Assembly: GCA_029204225.1 (NCBI GenBank) | Contig: CM055100.1 | Location: forward strand, 56,401,628 to 56,465,627 | Direction: 5' to 3' | DNA length: 64,000 nt | Source of the DNA: Diphasiastrum complanatum | Lineage: Eukaryota > Streptophyta > Lycopodiopsida > Lycopodiales > Lycopodiaceae | Shown here: piece by piece, positions 45,216 to 59,596 of the stretch | Numbering within the stretch: the stretch's first letter is position 1 | Layout: each line of letters starts with the position of its first letter | Made by a program: the position numbers and the translations under genes | Notes under the pieces: model-generated | Database searches by the model: none | Seen by the model: the letters and a program-made list of their open reading frames with translations, nothing else | What the model was told of the DNA's origin: nothing

Positions 45216-46520
45216 CACAACAGTACCCAATGGACCAGCATACGGATCCTCAAATCCCAGACGATTATCCATATGAGATAAGGTCCCCTACAGTTGAAAT
45301 CAGACGTCATAGGTTCTACCGAATGCGGGCCCAAACGCACGATGTTGGGAGAGAGGGAGGAAGAATAAATGACAAACACAAACGAGAAATGAACTCGAAC
45401 AAGAAACGAACGAAAAGCGAACTCGAACAGAAAGTGTTCGTGCACAGCAGAATGAGTTATTTGACTCTCTCCCTAAGCATGACTACGCCTATCAGAATGA
45501 ACAGAACTATAGTGATAGAAATCACAGTCATTGTAGATTCCAAACATTTAAATGGATGAAGCGCTAGATGAATAATTTGTCGCGAATTACAAGACAAATT
45601 ATTTGTCGCGAATGATTCGCGAAGAGCTAGACTGTGCTCGATTGATATTTTACAGGTATGATACTCATCATAGTTATGTTCATGATGGCGCTTGACTCAT
45701 ATGAGGCTTCATGCCTCCTTTAGATGGATGAGGGTTGATATATATGTGACTGTTCGCTGGTATATATCTAGTTTCATACCTCTTTGAGATACCAGAATGG
45801 TCGCTAGCCAGTGGAAGCCTATTGTGCGCATTTCCTACTACATGATACTTCATTGCTCATAATGCATGCGATAGTTTTTGTTTATACTCTTTGTAGTTGG
45901 CCGCCAACTTGCTTACAAGATGACACATATTTATCATTCTGCTCTTAGAATAAATGTGATAGGTTTCTCTATGATGATACTAGCAATGTAAATAGATGAC
46001 TCTTGTTATTGCTTGAACGGGGTGTGTGTGAGAATAATGTGAGAGCACCAATATAAGCAATGGGATCTCTATTTTGGAAGGATTGAATCTCGAATAAAAA
46101 TCTAATATGCGAGTGATTCTATCATATACGAATAAATGGATATCGCTGCTAAAGACCAATCATAATTGGTTAGAGTAAAACACCTCTTTATAATATTTCG
46201 ATAATGGAAGTGCACTACCATTAACACAATGACATTTGTTTTGGGACTTTGACCTAAAAAAGTGTAATCTTTTTTGGTATTTTTTAATGGCCCTAGTTTT
46301 AGGCCAAAATCATGGCTTTTTTTTAAGGATTATCTAATTTGCAATTAAGCCTAAAATGTTAAAAAGTGTCTATTTTTAATGAAGCATTGCAGGTTTTTTT
46401 GTGCAAATTTCATGAAACCATCATAATTACATACCGCATAACATTTCAAGACAACACATGATTTTTGGAAGTCCAAACGCCATTAAAACACAAAAGGGCT
46501 TAAATTATATTATAAATATA
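45216..46520. other. Unassigned sequence, end of LARD-E-type interior and beyond
   Basis: The frame at 45230-45559 (MDQHTDPQIPDDYPYEIRSP, then Lys/Arg-rich) is not recognised. Near 45570-45625 a short repeat TTTGTCGCGAAT occurs twice with an inverted ATTCGCGAA. No gene is supported in the rest. Confidence 0.4.
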
Positions 46521-46526
46521 ATTTTT

Positions 46527-49168
46527 TCAAAGTACATTTCCTAAGGAATTTTCACTAATGCCTCTCAATTTAGAACTTGACATATTTTGAACACTCTCAT
46601 TTTTAGCTGATGAGGTGGAAGACCCGTCTTCTTCATTAGAGTCGACTGCCATATCGTTTTCAGAATCCGCGTCCAATGTTGATAAAAAACCTTGTAAGTC
46701 ACATTTTTTCTCTGTTGACGAGTTGATGACAATGGTTGTCTCATTAATCCAAAGTTCATTCAATATGGCTATAGTTGATTTTCGTAGATGATTGGTCATT
46801 TTTAACTCAAAATTAAAAGCCAAAACATCTACATCTTGTAAATTCCAATCATCAATCCTCGGTTGGTTCTTTGGCAATTGTTTTTTCTTGCCCTTTGAAT
46901 CTACTTGCAGCATTTCAAGATCGTACCTTCCCAAAAAAGCATTTGTTGAAATGGTGCGCAACTAATAGACACCTTGTAGTTTTGTCTGATTGTTGTTTTG
47001 AATGAAACCAAGTACTTTGGCAATCCAAAATGGATGTCCTTCATTGTTTTCTGAAGCTAGAAGTGCAACAAGGCTTCCAATTTGGATTTCATTCAGATCA
47101 CCACGCCACTTCATTTTTGCAGCTTTTACCTTTGCCTATTCTTCCTTGAATAAATTTCACGTTCCTCGCCTTGCACAAGCTCCAAGAAATCATTATCTCG
47201 AGGTAGATTTGAAGGTTCGACAATTGTAGTTGAAGTTCCTAATTTATGAGGCCATTGAAATTCTTTAGTTGTTGATGTGTGTTCAAGATTGAGCAAACTG
47301 ATTTTTTATTCCTCGAAAAAGTCCATCCACCAATGTTGATCAAACTCATCAAAAAATTGATAAGCTGCTTGAATACTTGAATCCAAAAAATTTAATGAGG
47401 CAAATGGGTCAACCTCACGATGCTCTCTTTGTGCTTTTTGTTCTTCTAGCATGGACTTCAAGGGAGACAACACAACAAGCTTGATTTGACCAGATGGTAT
47501 ATTGAGTAAAAACCGTATTCCTTCAACAAGTAACCATGAAACTGAACTTGAAAATTGTTTGCCCTATAGCAATGCGATGCTACATTTGATTTTGAACTGA
47601 TGTTGAAAGCTAATATCATTAATGGTAGCAACACAACGACTTGTTTCATTGGACGCCTTAATATATTCACGAAAATCATATGTATGCCTAATTAACGACA
47701 CATTTGGCTTTGGCATGTATGATTCGTCAACAATGCTCTAAAGCACTGGTAAAGAAAATACCTTCTTGCATCTTAGTCTTTTGGAAAAACAACTTAACAT
47801 CTGATCAATTTGATCATGGGTATGACCCACCGACAAAAATCTTATTTTTATTTTTTTGAAAACTTGTTTCTCTACCAACATGGACAAGTAAGCTAGTACA
47901 GTTTGATTTTTATTTTCCCTAGCGGTGTTGTCCAGTTGCAAATACAATATTTCTAGAAGATTATCACCAAATTCGCAAATTATCTTTTGTACAATGGTGA
48001 TGGTCAAATTTGGATCATTTCGAACACTGGGATAGTTGAAAAACACTTTCGACTCCAATGTGCCATTAAACACAAGTGCTCCAACGAGATGAATTTGAAT
48101 AAAATCTGTCTCGTTCAATTTTTTTGGCACTCTAACGAAATGAGGTAACATCGTTTTCTTCTGATCCATGCCCTCGATGACAAGGCCTAGATACTTCTGT
48201 GGAAATTCCAGACATTTCTTTCGATGTTTCGCTAATTTTGTCTTTCCATTGTTTGTTGATCTCTGTGCACTTGAAGCGCTTTTGCAACATCCACTACAAA
48301 ATGTAACAATTAAAATATTCAATAATATTATGATAATATCATAACATTAATAATTTGAAAACTAAAAAATTCACAGAAAAATAAAGTTTTTAAAGTACTG
48401 AAGGTTAATTAATTTTTACCTTTCTCATCATTAGTCTTTGCTAGTTGTTTGGCAGATTTTAACAACTCGCATGTCGAACAAACTATCATTTGTGATTTTT
48501 TAGGAATCTTCACCAAATCAAAATCTCTTTTCCAAATCCTAAACAAGTAACTTAAATAGGCAACATTTTTTTTTCTTAGCAAACTCCTTGTACATAAAAA
48601 ATATCACCAATTTTGTAAAATTATCTGGCAAGTGAAAATATAATGAATTTGATAGCTTTTCTACCATGCACATCCACAAAATGCTTTAGCCAAGCCGTAG
48701 CATTCAAAGCATCCAGAGACACAGTTCTACCTTGCAATGATCCTCACAATGTTGGATCTTTTTGAAGTCGTGTGTGCATTCTTTGAAGACATGAATTTCC
48801 AATTGCATGAACAACTTTGTAGGCTTTTCGACAAACCTCTGTTGCATTTAAAAAATATGCATACGAGTTTTTGTCACATCTCTTTGTGGCACACAAATAG
48901 TAATTCTTTTCATCTTTACTTCGCAAAAAAAAATTGGATCTCAACTCTTCGATCTCTTTGTTGTTTAATTGCTTGAAAAACTTGCATGTCGAACATGAAT
49001 TGATTAACGAGGATCTGTAGATTTGCTTGAATCCATGATTGAGTGAATTGAATTCTGTGAATCATCACTCACTAACTCGTCAAAACGATCTTGCAATGTT
49101 ATTTCTCTAACATCTGAATCTGAAGACGAAAAACTCAAATTTGTAACAAATTGTGTCAAAGGTGTCAT
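46527..49168 (-). pseudogene. DUF7869-type gene, broken
   Basis: The minus strand is coding-like almost throughout. ATG near 49168 starts MTPLTQFVTNLSFSSSDSDV, then YYLCATKRCDKNSYAYFL, EVCRKAYKVVHAIGNSCLQR (48850-48780) and a Cys pair VCSTCELLKSAKQL near 48470. An apparent intron (48419-48294; donor AAAG/GTAAAA, acceptor TTTGTAG) is followed by LVIEGMDQKKTMLPHFVRVP, LQLDNTARENKNQTVLAYLS and IRFLSVGHTHDQIDQMLSCF (48175-47780). These D-Q, DN..ENKN and GHTH..ID motifs are the signature of the DUF7869 family, an RNase H-like fold often met near transposon genes. The C-terminus (ENNEGHPFWIAKVLGFIQNN, then acidic Ser-rich) ends at 46527. Breaks: TAA near 49015, frameshifts near 48745 and at the intron, stops near 47715, 47568 and 46962. 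Function unknown. Confidence 0.75.
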
Positions 49169-49296
49169 TTCCTGAAAAGTAGTTAAATGAGAAATTTTAG
49201 ATGATGTTGTTGAAGGGAAAACAAAAAGGGTATTAGGATGAAAACCTGAAGGAGTGACTTCATAATAGTAACTTTCATTAGGAATATCAAAGGAGG

Positions 49297-51447
49297 ATGA
49301 CTCATCCGGCTATCTCTACTATACTCTACTGTCTAGCTATGGCGACTCCACTTGCATGGTTGTCTGAAGTCCAAATGTTCTCTGATGAAACAATTCAACA
49401 ATACACTTATAGAATTTACAACATCATGAAGAGTTGTGATCCACCTCTACCTATAGAAATCATAATAATGAACTACTATGTCAGACTGCTCAATGAGATT
49501 AGATCTGGCATGGTAGACTTGGCATCCTATACTTCATTTGTACAAATTTGCAAGATGTCACCCTTATGGAAGCAAAGATCTTGATGGAGGAGGTGGATCA
49601 TCCCTATTCTATTGCCGCATCATCGAATGGGGCATCGAAGGAACCAAAATCCACAACGTTGGCCAATCATGCAAGAGAGGAAGACATGGCCATACAACAG
49701 AGTCACGAGGCAGAACCAAACGCCACATCTCACAAAGTTGACCAAGATTAGCAAAAAGATGACCAACATGAGTAAAAGACTTGCAAAATGAAAATTCTTC
49801 AATCAGACCAGTATGGATATTGTTTTGGAGATCATGCATGTACTGAATGTCCAATACGAAATCCTTGGTTGAAAAATCAAGGGCTTAATACAGACCATAA
49901 GGTTGGAGGTCAGAATCAAGAACGGTCAAACTTGATGACGAGCCAACAAGAGACTCATTCAACGGATGTCAGGAGTTTTGTCCCGAGCTCATCAGGACAG
50001 TCCTCAACCGAAAAAGGTGGAGTGAAAGTCTTGGTAATATCGTCAGGCCTGTCCCCGAGTTCAATTGAAGACCATAATAGCTTACCACTCTACTATGTGG
50101 AGAGTGAGAAGGGACATTTGTTACATGTGTATGCTTATCACCTCCGAGGGAATGGTATTCTGCACATGGTACAATGTTTCGGATGTGGTGGAAGACATCA
50201 TCGATCAGAATGCCTACATCGAGGTGATCCAAAAATATTTTTACCTTGGTGTTCACAATGTGGCATCAACCATCCATGTCTAGATTGTCCATTGAGGCAA
50301 TTACAAAAAGCTAAAATGACATTATCTTACAAGGACCAGCATGTACCATGTTATCAGACAAATCTACTCAAGATGCACTACCTGGTTTTGAGGCCAATGG
50401 ATTACATGATAATCCTCCCAAATATAAAAAGTGCATAGCGTCACCTCAAACTCAAATGACTACAACATCACAAGAGATGGAGTTGGTAGAATCCATCAAG
50501 CAAACTTTAACAACAAAAATTATGGGAATTCGACCCAGCCTTCTACAACGGACGGTGAATGCTACATTACAACAAGTACCTGTGGCAGCTCAAACTCTTG
50601 GCGGAAAACCAACACAATGTTTGCAAGCAAGCATGGTCACACAATCTTCAAGACTGCAAGACAATGGAAAGGAAAAGGCTAAGGTCGACAATTGCCAACC
50701 AAGTCCAAAATCATTGATGGACAATGTCCAACCAAAGTCTAATTGCTCTACAAAACAACAGACCACCAATACAGGTTCAAATCCGGGTATAACACTGCTT
50801 CAAAGGCCAAATCCAAGGAATTCAAGCCCAAAAAGGCCAACTGCACAACAAGAACCAGCACCTACAATGTCTACGTCTTGTCCTCAATTGGTAAGAGTGA
50901 CTGACGAAGAAAGTCTTCAGGTTAAAGGATACCACGAATACCTAGATAGACTAAGCAGTCAAACGAGCACGTCCTATCCACATTACGAATTGAGAGAGAC
51001 CACGACAATACCACTGGGGGAAGCAATGTTGATCTATTAGGATTAATATCAACCAGCCTTATCATGGAATCCTTTGATGGATGGTGACGACTACCCATTT
51101 GACGATGAACAAGATTATTAGGAATGGCCACCAGACTCATATGGTTCTTGCTGATTGTCATCGAATAAGGCCTTAGGTTTTATGTAAGCGAACTCGTATC
51201 CACACTTTTCTTGGAGCAAAAAAAATAAATGCCTATCTATATACCTGTGCTCTCTACAAACTTCGACAACGCCGATGATTCGTCATCATCCCAAGGACCA
51301 GTTAGAGACAAAATGCCATGGGACTCGTTTGACAGCAGGAGCATGTTGTCTGATTCTGGGTATGATATGGAATATTCCAGAGTATGGCAAGAGGCTTCCA
51401 ATAAGCCCAAACATTACACAATAGAATTAGAGAGTCAGAAGTATTAG
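49297..51447 (+). pseudogene. Gag-like element with repeated zinc knuckles, no pol
   Basis: The first frame (49297-49584) is helical and Gag-capsid-like (TIQQYTYRIYNIMKSCDPPL, PIEIIIMNYYVRLLNEIRSG). After frameshifts near 49560 and 49750 a frame at 49788-50438 contains a partial knuckle YCFGDHACTEC, then CFGCGGRHHRSEC and CSQCGINHPCLDC, with histidine spacing differing from the standard CX2CX4HX4C. The overlapping frame 50348-51040 is Gln/Thr/Ser/Pro-rich and disordered, ending in an acidic Asp/Tyr-rich tail. A last frame (51229-51447) is Ser/Asp-rich. No protease, RT or integrase follows. I infer a gag-only retroelement of the TR-GAG kind; a decayed host gene with knuckles is the alternative. 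Confidence 0.5.
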
Positions 51448-54306
<2,859 letters not shown>

Positions 54307-54314
54307 ACTAAAGT

Positions 54315-54802
54315 CATAGTATTGGGAAAACACGTTTCCCGGCCCTTTTTGGCTGGGAAACCGTTTCCCAGCATATCCCGTCTCTTTGAACATGGGAAAC
54401 ACCCCATAGGAAACGTTCGTTTCCCATTACACCTTTTGTTGGGAAATGTTTTTTTTTTAAACCCTTAAAAAATGACCCAGAATGCTGCAAGAAAGTATTT
54501 CTGCCTGAAAATGGCTTGAATCTCACCTGAAGTAGGTCGGAATCCTGCTGCCACAAACCTTTTTTCAGACTCGAGCTGGAAACAATCATGATTTTGACTA
54601 GAAACGCTCTTTCTCAAAAAACAGGATCGCTGGATAGCAAGCTATGTTTCTTCTCAGAACTTTGCTACAAGCATTTTCTATAGTATCTAGATTCTAAATT
54701 ATATGTCATATGATGTGTATTGTTTCCCTGTTTCTCGTATCCTGTTTCTCGTTTCCCGAGGGGGCTGCGTTTCCTGGGTGGGAAGCGTTTCCCAAAACTA
54801 TG
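54315..54802. mobile_element. hAT-type MITE, 488 bp
   Basis: Terminal inverted repeats CATAGTATTGGGAAA and TTTCCCAAAACTATG, flanked on both sides by the 8-bp target duplication ACTAAAGT (54307-54314 and 54803-54810). An 8-bp duplication is diagnostic of the hAT superfamily. Subterminal GGGAAACG and CGTTTCCC motifs recur in both orientations (around 54330-54430 and 54725-54790), as expected for transposase binding sites. No transposase frame inside, so it is non-autonomous. Orientation is arbitrary. Confidence 0.9.
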
Positions 54803-54810
54803 ACTAAAGT

Positions 54811-56420
54811 CCATGTGCTACGTGCCAGTAACTTTGAGCTCCTCTCCCCAAGCTAGTAAGTGTGTAGATTCTAGAATGAATCTCCTGCCATCCTTCGGCA
54901 AACCTTTAAGCACACTGCCTGCTATTTTGTTCCTAGGGCACTTGGCACACATGGGGGTGATCAGTCCAGAATCCACATGGCCTACCAAGCCTAACCCCTC
55001 TTGACCCATGAATACAATGTCTTAATGCTCTGCCACCCCTATGCCCGTTGTACACATTTGGCTTTAAGACCCCCGCAGTCACATGCCGACTAACCCTAGT
55101 CATTGCCCGGGTTAACTTGGTCACTTGTATGTCAGCTTTACCAAACTTGCCAAGCAGCAGCATGTCATGTGCAAGTACCATGAGTTGCGATTGCAACACA
55201 CCTGGCCATGACTGGCCTCAGGTGCCTCTGATGGGGAGCCATTGACCGTCAATGTTGGTTCTATGACCTCTGGAGCTACCGCACTCGTTGGAAATGAGTT
55301 TGGTAAAAGTCAAGTTAAATTCCCAATGGGGCACGATTAAAATCTTAAAAAATACGATTTGTGGATAAATTGTTAGATATTTGAATGCCAATTGAAGCCA
55401 GAAGAGTGATGCATGGAATGCCAACATAAGTGATATCCTTGCTCACGAAGGTCTCTAGATGATGTTAAAGCTAATCGGGGATGCCTAGTACTATCAATAT
55501 CCATATCTCCAAACGTCACGACTCTCTCTCTCTATATATGATCAGCTAAAAAATAGCCTCCATATATGGAGGCACAACGACCTTAGTCACGATAATATGG
55601 TGAGGAATGTACAGTTTAGCACGTATCATTTGTGAATGAATGAAGTGTCAAACAAATAACTCCTCCTCGCATCTCGAATATGTCTTTGGAAACAAAAATG
55701 CTCTGTGGCAATTAGGGAGAACTACATCTTCCCTAATCGACTGGTGGCTGCTTTTGTCCTGCTAATAATGGGGCATGTGAAGAGTACCCTCAAGCTTAGT
55801 TACCACGAACCGTGGTTCGAATTGTTCGGAGCCAATTCGAACCGGAATCCGGTTCGAAACTAGATTTAGTAGTTTATAGGGATAAGAATTTTGAGTATTC
55901 TAATTTGTATTTGAACCATAGATGCGCTGCGTTTTGGAATGCTTGTTCCAAAACGGTTCCGGGATCCCATAGCATTCCGGATCAAAACTCTACAAATGTT
56001 TTTTTTGTTTTATGCAGTTGAAAATTTCAATGTCTTTGTTATGTTCATCATTCTTTTTCTTTTAGCTTGTCTGCTGGAGTTTGCATCTTCCCATGATATC
56101 AATCAGTCATTTTATAGCAAAGTCGGAACTTTCAAATTACATTAGAGAGAGAGAGACACCCATTTCGAGCCAGATTTTTCAAATCATTGTTTAGATGAAC
56201 AGGGCATTGTTTTCTGCCCAATCAGCGCATTGATTTTAGCTTGAAACACACTTTTACATGCAAAGAACATTGCTTGGATTCTAATCCCTGTTTCTAGTTA
56301 TTTTGGGTGCAAATCAAAGCGTTTTTGCAGCCAGATTGGGCGCAATCTTTCCAAGTCCTGTCAGCGCATTTTCTTGCTGGTTTCGCTAGTCCTGTCTGAT
56401 TCTCCCTCCACGCTCTGTCA
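54811..56420. other. Unassigned sequence right of the MITE
   Basis: Minus-strand frames 55009-54818 and 55245-54933 overlap and are open but unrecognised. A perfect 18-bp palindrome (GCCTCCATATATGGAGGC) lies at 55556-55573. At 55805-55860 GAACCGTGGTTCGAA and CGAACCGGAATCCGGTTCGA are short palindromes, possibly the edge of a small DNA element whose other end I could not find. Confidence 0.45.
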
Positions 56421-56432
56421 TTGCTGGAAATA

Positions 56433-56690
56433 ATGCAACCAAAAGACCTTGATACACCCTCAGCTCTTCCTCCTCCTTCACCTAATCCCTCTACTCCTCC
56501 TCAGTTTGTGATATCTAAAGCCTCACCTGTCACTATACCTCGCTCTATCCTACCTGAAGACATTCACTATCATATAGGGCACTTGTATGCACTATTTTCA
56601 AAAGTGCAAAGTGAAAACACAACACTAAAATTGGAGGTCAAAAAGTTGCGGGATGAGATCAGCCAGCTACGAACATCCATACCTTCATAG
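56433..56690 (+). CDS. Hypothetical Pro-rich/coiled-coil protein (85 aa)
   Basis: ATG at 56433 gives a Pro/Ser-rich start (LDTPSALPPPSPNPSTPPQF) and a C-terminal heptad-like helix (ALFSKVQSENTTLKLEVKKL, RDEISQLRTSIPS) that should form a coiled coil. It ends about 440 bp before a primer binding site and so precedes an LTR. Small proteins of this kind occur at the end of some Ty3/gypsy elements, but I cannot assign it. Coding status uncertain. Confidence 0.4.
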   Translation: MQPKDLDTPSALPPPSPNPSTPPQFVISKASPVTIPRSILPEDIHYHIGHLYALFSKVQSENTTLKLEVKKLRDEISQLRTSIPS

Positions 56691-56829
56691 TTATGGACTC
56701 GGCTCATTACATTCGCTGCGTCCATTTACAATTACTTTACTATATGCATAAACAGGCCTTGGGCCCTTTTTAATTCATTAGTGACACTTAGACTATATGG
56801 TTGGCCTTTTGCCTTATTATTCATTATTA

Positions 56830-57134
56830 GGACATTTGGACATATTACTGGAGAGTGGGGGCCTTCTTGGAGGGCGCACTATTTTCCCTCCCAGTTGGGC
56901 CCTAGCCATCGGAAGCTTCCTTTTAGGGCTTCCTCTTGGCTATAAGTAGGGAAACTGTGTCATTTGTTATTCAGCTGATGATATTGGTCTCTCTCTTTAG
57001 TCTCCTTAATCTCTCTCTTTCCTGCTTTCTAGGGTTAAGTCTTGCATAATATGTGCTGCTTTCATGGCTTAAGTCTTGCTTATGTGATGCTTTCATAGCT
57101 TAGCTTTAGATCAATTGTGGCTCTATTCGTAACT
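56830..57134 (+). repeat. LTR (3' part certain) of a Ty3/gypsy-like element
   Basis: The sequence ends at the primer site at 57135. A purine-rich GGAGAGTGGGGGCC near 56849 could be the polypurine tract of an upstream element, and GCTATAAGTAGGG near 56938 is TATA-like. The left border is uncertain. Confidence 0.5.
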
Positions 57135-57149
57135 TGGTATCAGAGCACT
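57135..57149 (+). promoter_or_regulatory. Primer binding site
   Basis: TGGTATCAGAGCACT, an exact initiator-Met-tRNA primer site core, just upstream of the gag frame. Confidence 0.85.
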
Positions 57150-57164
57150 TTCCTGTGCACTACT

Positions 57165-57574
57165 TTTTCAGATTTAGTAGAGGTTGTTCAGCGCCCTACC
57201 AACCCAAGCTTGACACATATTTTCGGATCTACCCTAAGACTGATCCTCAAAAGATCCAATTGGCTGCTTTACACTTAGATGGATGCGCCGCCACGTGGTG
57301 GCAAGTTTATCGAGCTGATCCTGATCGGGAAGGGCTCCGTATATGGCATACCTTTCGGCGTGACCTCCGTCATGCTATGATTGATCCTCGGTGGCTCGAC
57401 TGCCAACGTGATACATTCCGTAGTCTCACTCAGATCTGTGATCTTGCTTTTTATACAGATCAGTTTATGGAGCTTTCTTATCTTTTCACAGATCTACCGC
57501 CCACTAAGCTTATTTCTCGTTACATTGCTGGGCTTCGTGGTGCCTTACGTTACGATTCCAGACAACATTTGTGA
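57165..57574 (+). pseudogene. Ty3/gypsy-type Gag capsid fragment
   Basis: The frame has the Retrotrans_gag-type capsid pattern: YFRIYPKTDPQKIQLAALHL, DGCAATWWQVYRADPDREGL, WHTFRRDLRHAMIDPRW, FYTDQFMELSYLFTDLPPTK, ISRYIAGLRGALRYD. There is no ATG in the first part and the frame ends at a TGA (57572) before any zinc knuckle. The N-terminus and everything after the capsid are missing, so this is a 5' stub of an element. The leader between primer site and gag is almost absent. Confidence 0.8.
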
Positions 57575-58227
57575 ACCTCTTTTTCCAAACAGACTTCAAA
57601 TTTGTTAGTTCCTAGGCTATCTGTTTTACTAAAGAGAACCATTTTCATGATATAAATCACCATCTACTACTTAGCCTTTGGGGAAGAATGCAAGTTTGAA
57701 CGGCAACCTTTGAATATTTCTTGTAGGTTTCCCACATTTTCAAGGTATCGAATGGTTCTAATCATGGCTATAGCTTTGAAAGGAAAGAGACTCGTTAAAT
57801 TTCAGCCTGTTTGGAACAAAAGATACGACCTCCCCAAATTTCACAACCATAGCGTAGCACTAGATTGAACCAAGTATCAACCAATGTCATAAATAATGTC
57901 CTTTTTGAGTATCATCTTCATTGGTCCATAAATGGCAAGTTGTTTCCATTTAATAAATGCTTTCTATCCAATAAGCCTCTTGCCAACACAAAATTTGTAC
58001 TCTTGAATACTTGTATTCTTGAGTAACGAGTTACTCCAGGTTTTGCTCTGTCAAATCTCAAAAATTCGAACTTTCGCAAAACATTTTTAGAGTATCTGGA
58101 TGTTGAAGATTACTTAAAAGTGTTGATTGAAAGCGCAACATTATCTATGTATAAAAGAAGTAAACATAGTGTAAAACTTGGGCTCCACCCCGTTCATTGA
58201 GAAAATCTGAGCTTGTGTGTGTGTGTG

Positions 58228-58289
<62 letters not shown>

Positions 58290-59490
58290 ATGATTTTAAA
58301 TAGATCTTGGCAAGGTACAAGAGAGCTCGCGCTGCAAAACTTACATTGCCCCACTTCACATGTCAGACACCTTTGTTTATGCCAGTTGGGACGCAAGGTA
58401 TTTCCGACGCTTATTCACCTTGGCCTTGTCATATTAGTTTACTTGCGTGTGTCATTTGAATGTTAATGGCGATTATGATTTGAAATTGTAATTTCTCCAA
58501 ACCCCCCCCCCCCCGCCGCCCCCCTCCCCCCCCCTTCCTTAACTTGCAGTAAATCAAATTTTCCTTTCTAATTGTGACTATTAGTATGTTCTTTAGTGGA
58601 ATATAGATCCAAAGAATTGGTCAACTTGAATGTTGCCAATAACATATCAAATGTTCGTCTCATAGAGCATCCTCTTTTGACTTGTTTGACTTTGTATTCT
58701 TTGCACACCTTAGTGTCTACTACAGAAGTTAATGATGTTTGAACGCAAATGCGAAGTGATGAATAGGAGGAGCTTCAGTGGTCACCCATCCATGTGCATA
58801 TGTGGAGGTTTGCCTACCTGTGGCGATCTTGGAGGTTGTTTGCACGCTACTCTATCCGTACTTGAGATAGAAGGGAGGGTTGGAGCAAAGAAGAACTGTC
58901 GCCCCCCCCTTTCATTTTTCCAAGTTAAATATAAGTTACTTTGACTTATAAAAAGTTTTTCATCGTTTAAGATAGCTAAAACTTCTTATGATATAGATTA
59001 ATAATAAATATTGAAAAAAGGCCTAGCTTAAATGATTATGCCAATTTGCCAAAAGTGTAAAATTGGAGTTAGTCATCACAAAACTAGGAACCATGAAAAA
59101 ACAGGTTCCATACGACCAATGAGCAGTTTGTTAATACATCTTAACATTAAGTTTTACACAATCTGTAACATGACAGAAACTAGATTTTCATAGCCGGTTT
59201 TCCAAGCTTTTTGAAAGACTTGAAATTCAAACTTGATCATCATAATATATAATATTGGGCCACATGGCACCAAAATGGGGTACAATGATGTTCCATGAAC
59301 GTAATGAAAACTACACAACTAAGACTCGTCAGAGTCATGGTATGAATCATCATCTAAATTTGTGCCTGACTACAGATCCCAAGGGTTTGTAGATGAATCG
59401 GAACTGGAGGGAGCCATATGCTGTGGTGTGGCCCTGGCTCTGCCGCTTGCTCCGGCTCTCTGCTGCATGCTCTGGCTTTGGATCCTCCCC
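57575..59490. other. Unassigned sequence with GT/GA microsatellite and poly-C tract
   Basis: A (GT)n-(GA)n microsatellite lies at 58214-58287 and an interrupted poly-C tract at 58502-58536. A frame at 58732-58944 starts MFERKCEVMNRRSFSGHPSM and is not recognised. Nothing else is supported. Confidence 0.5.
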
Positions 59491-59535
59491 TTGCCTCTGC
59501 CTCTGCCTCTGCCTCTGCCTTTGCCTCTGCCTCTC
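59491..59535. repeat. Hexanucleotide repeat (TGCCTC)n
   Basis: About seven units with one TTGCCT variant. On the minus strand it gives an Ala-Glu dipeptide repeat just beyond the end of the hAT frame. Confidence 0.9.
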
Positions 59536-59596
59536 TCCCCTCCTCTGGCCCCCCTTTGCCTGCCCCCACCCCTGTGTCTACCCCTGCGTGTCTGTG

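Noticed and set aside
54818-55245. Minus-strand hypothetical genes
   Set aside because: Two overlapping frames in different phases, neither with a domain, start context or continuation; not reported as genes.
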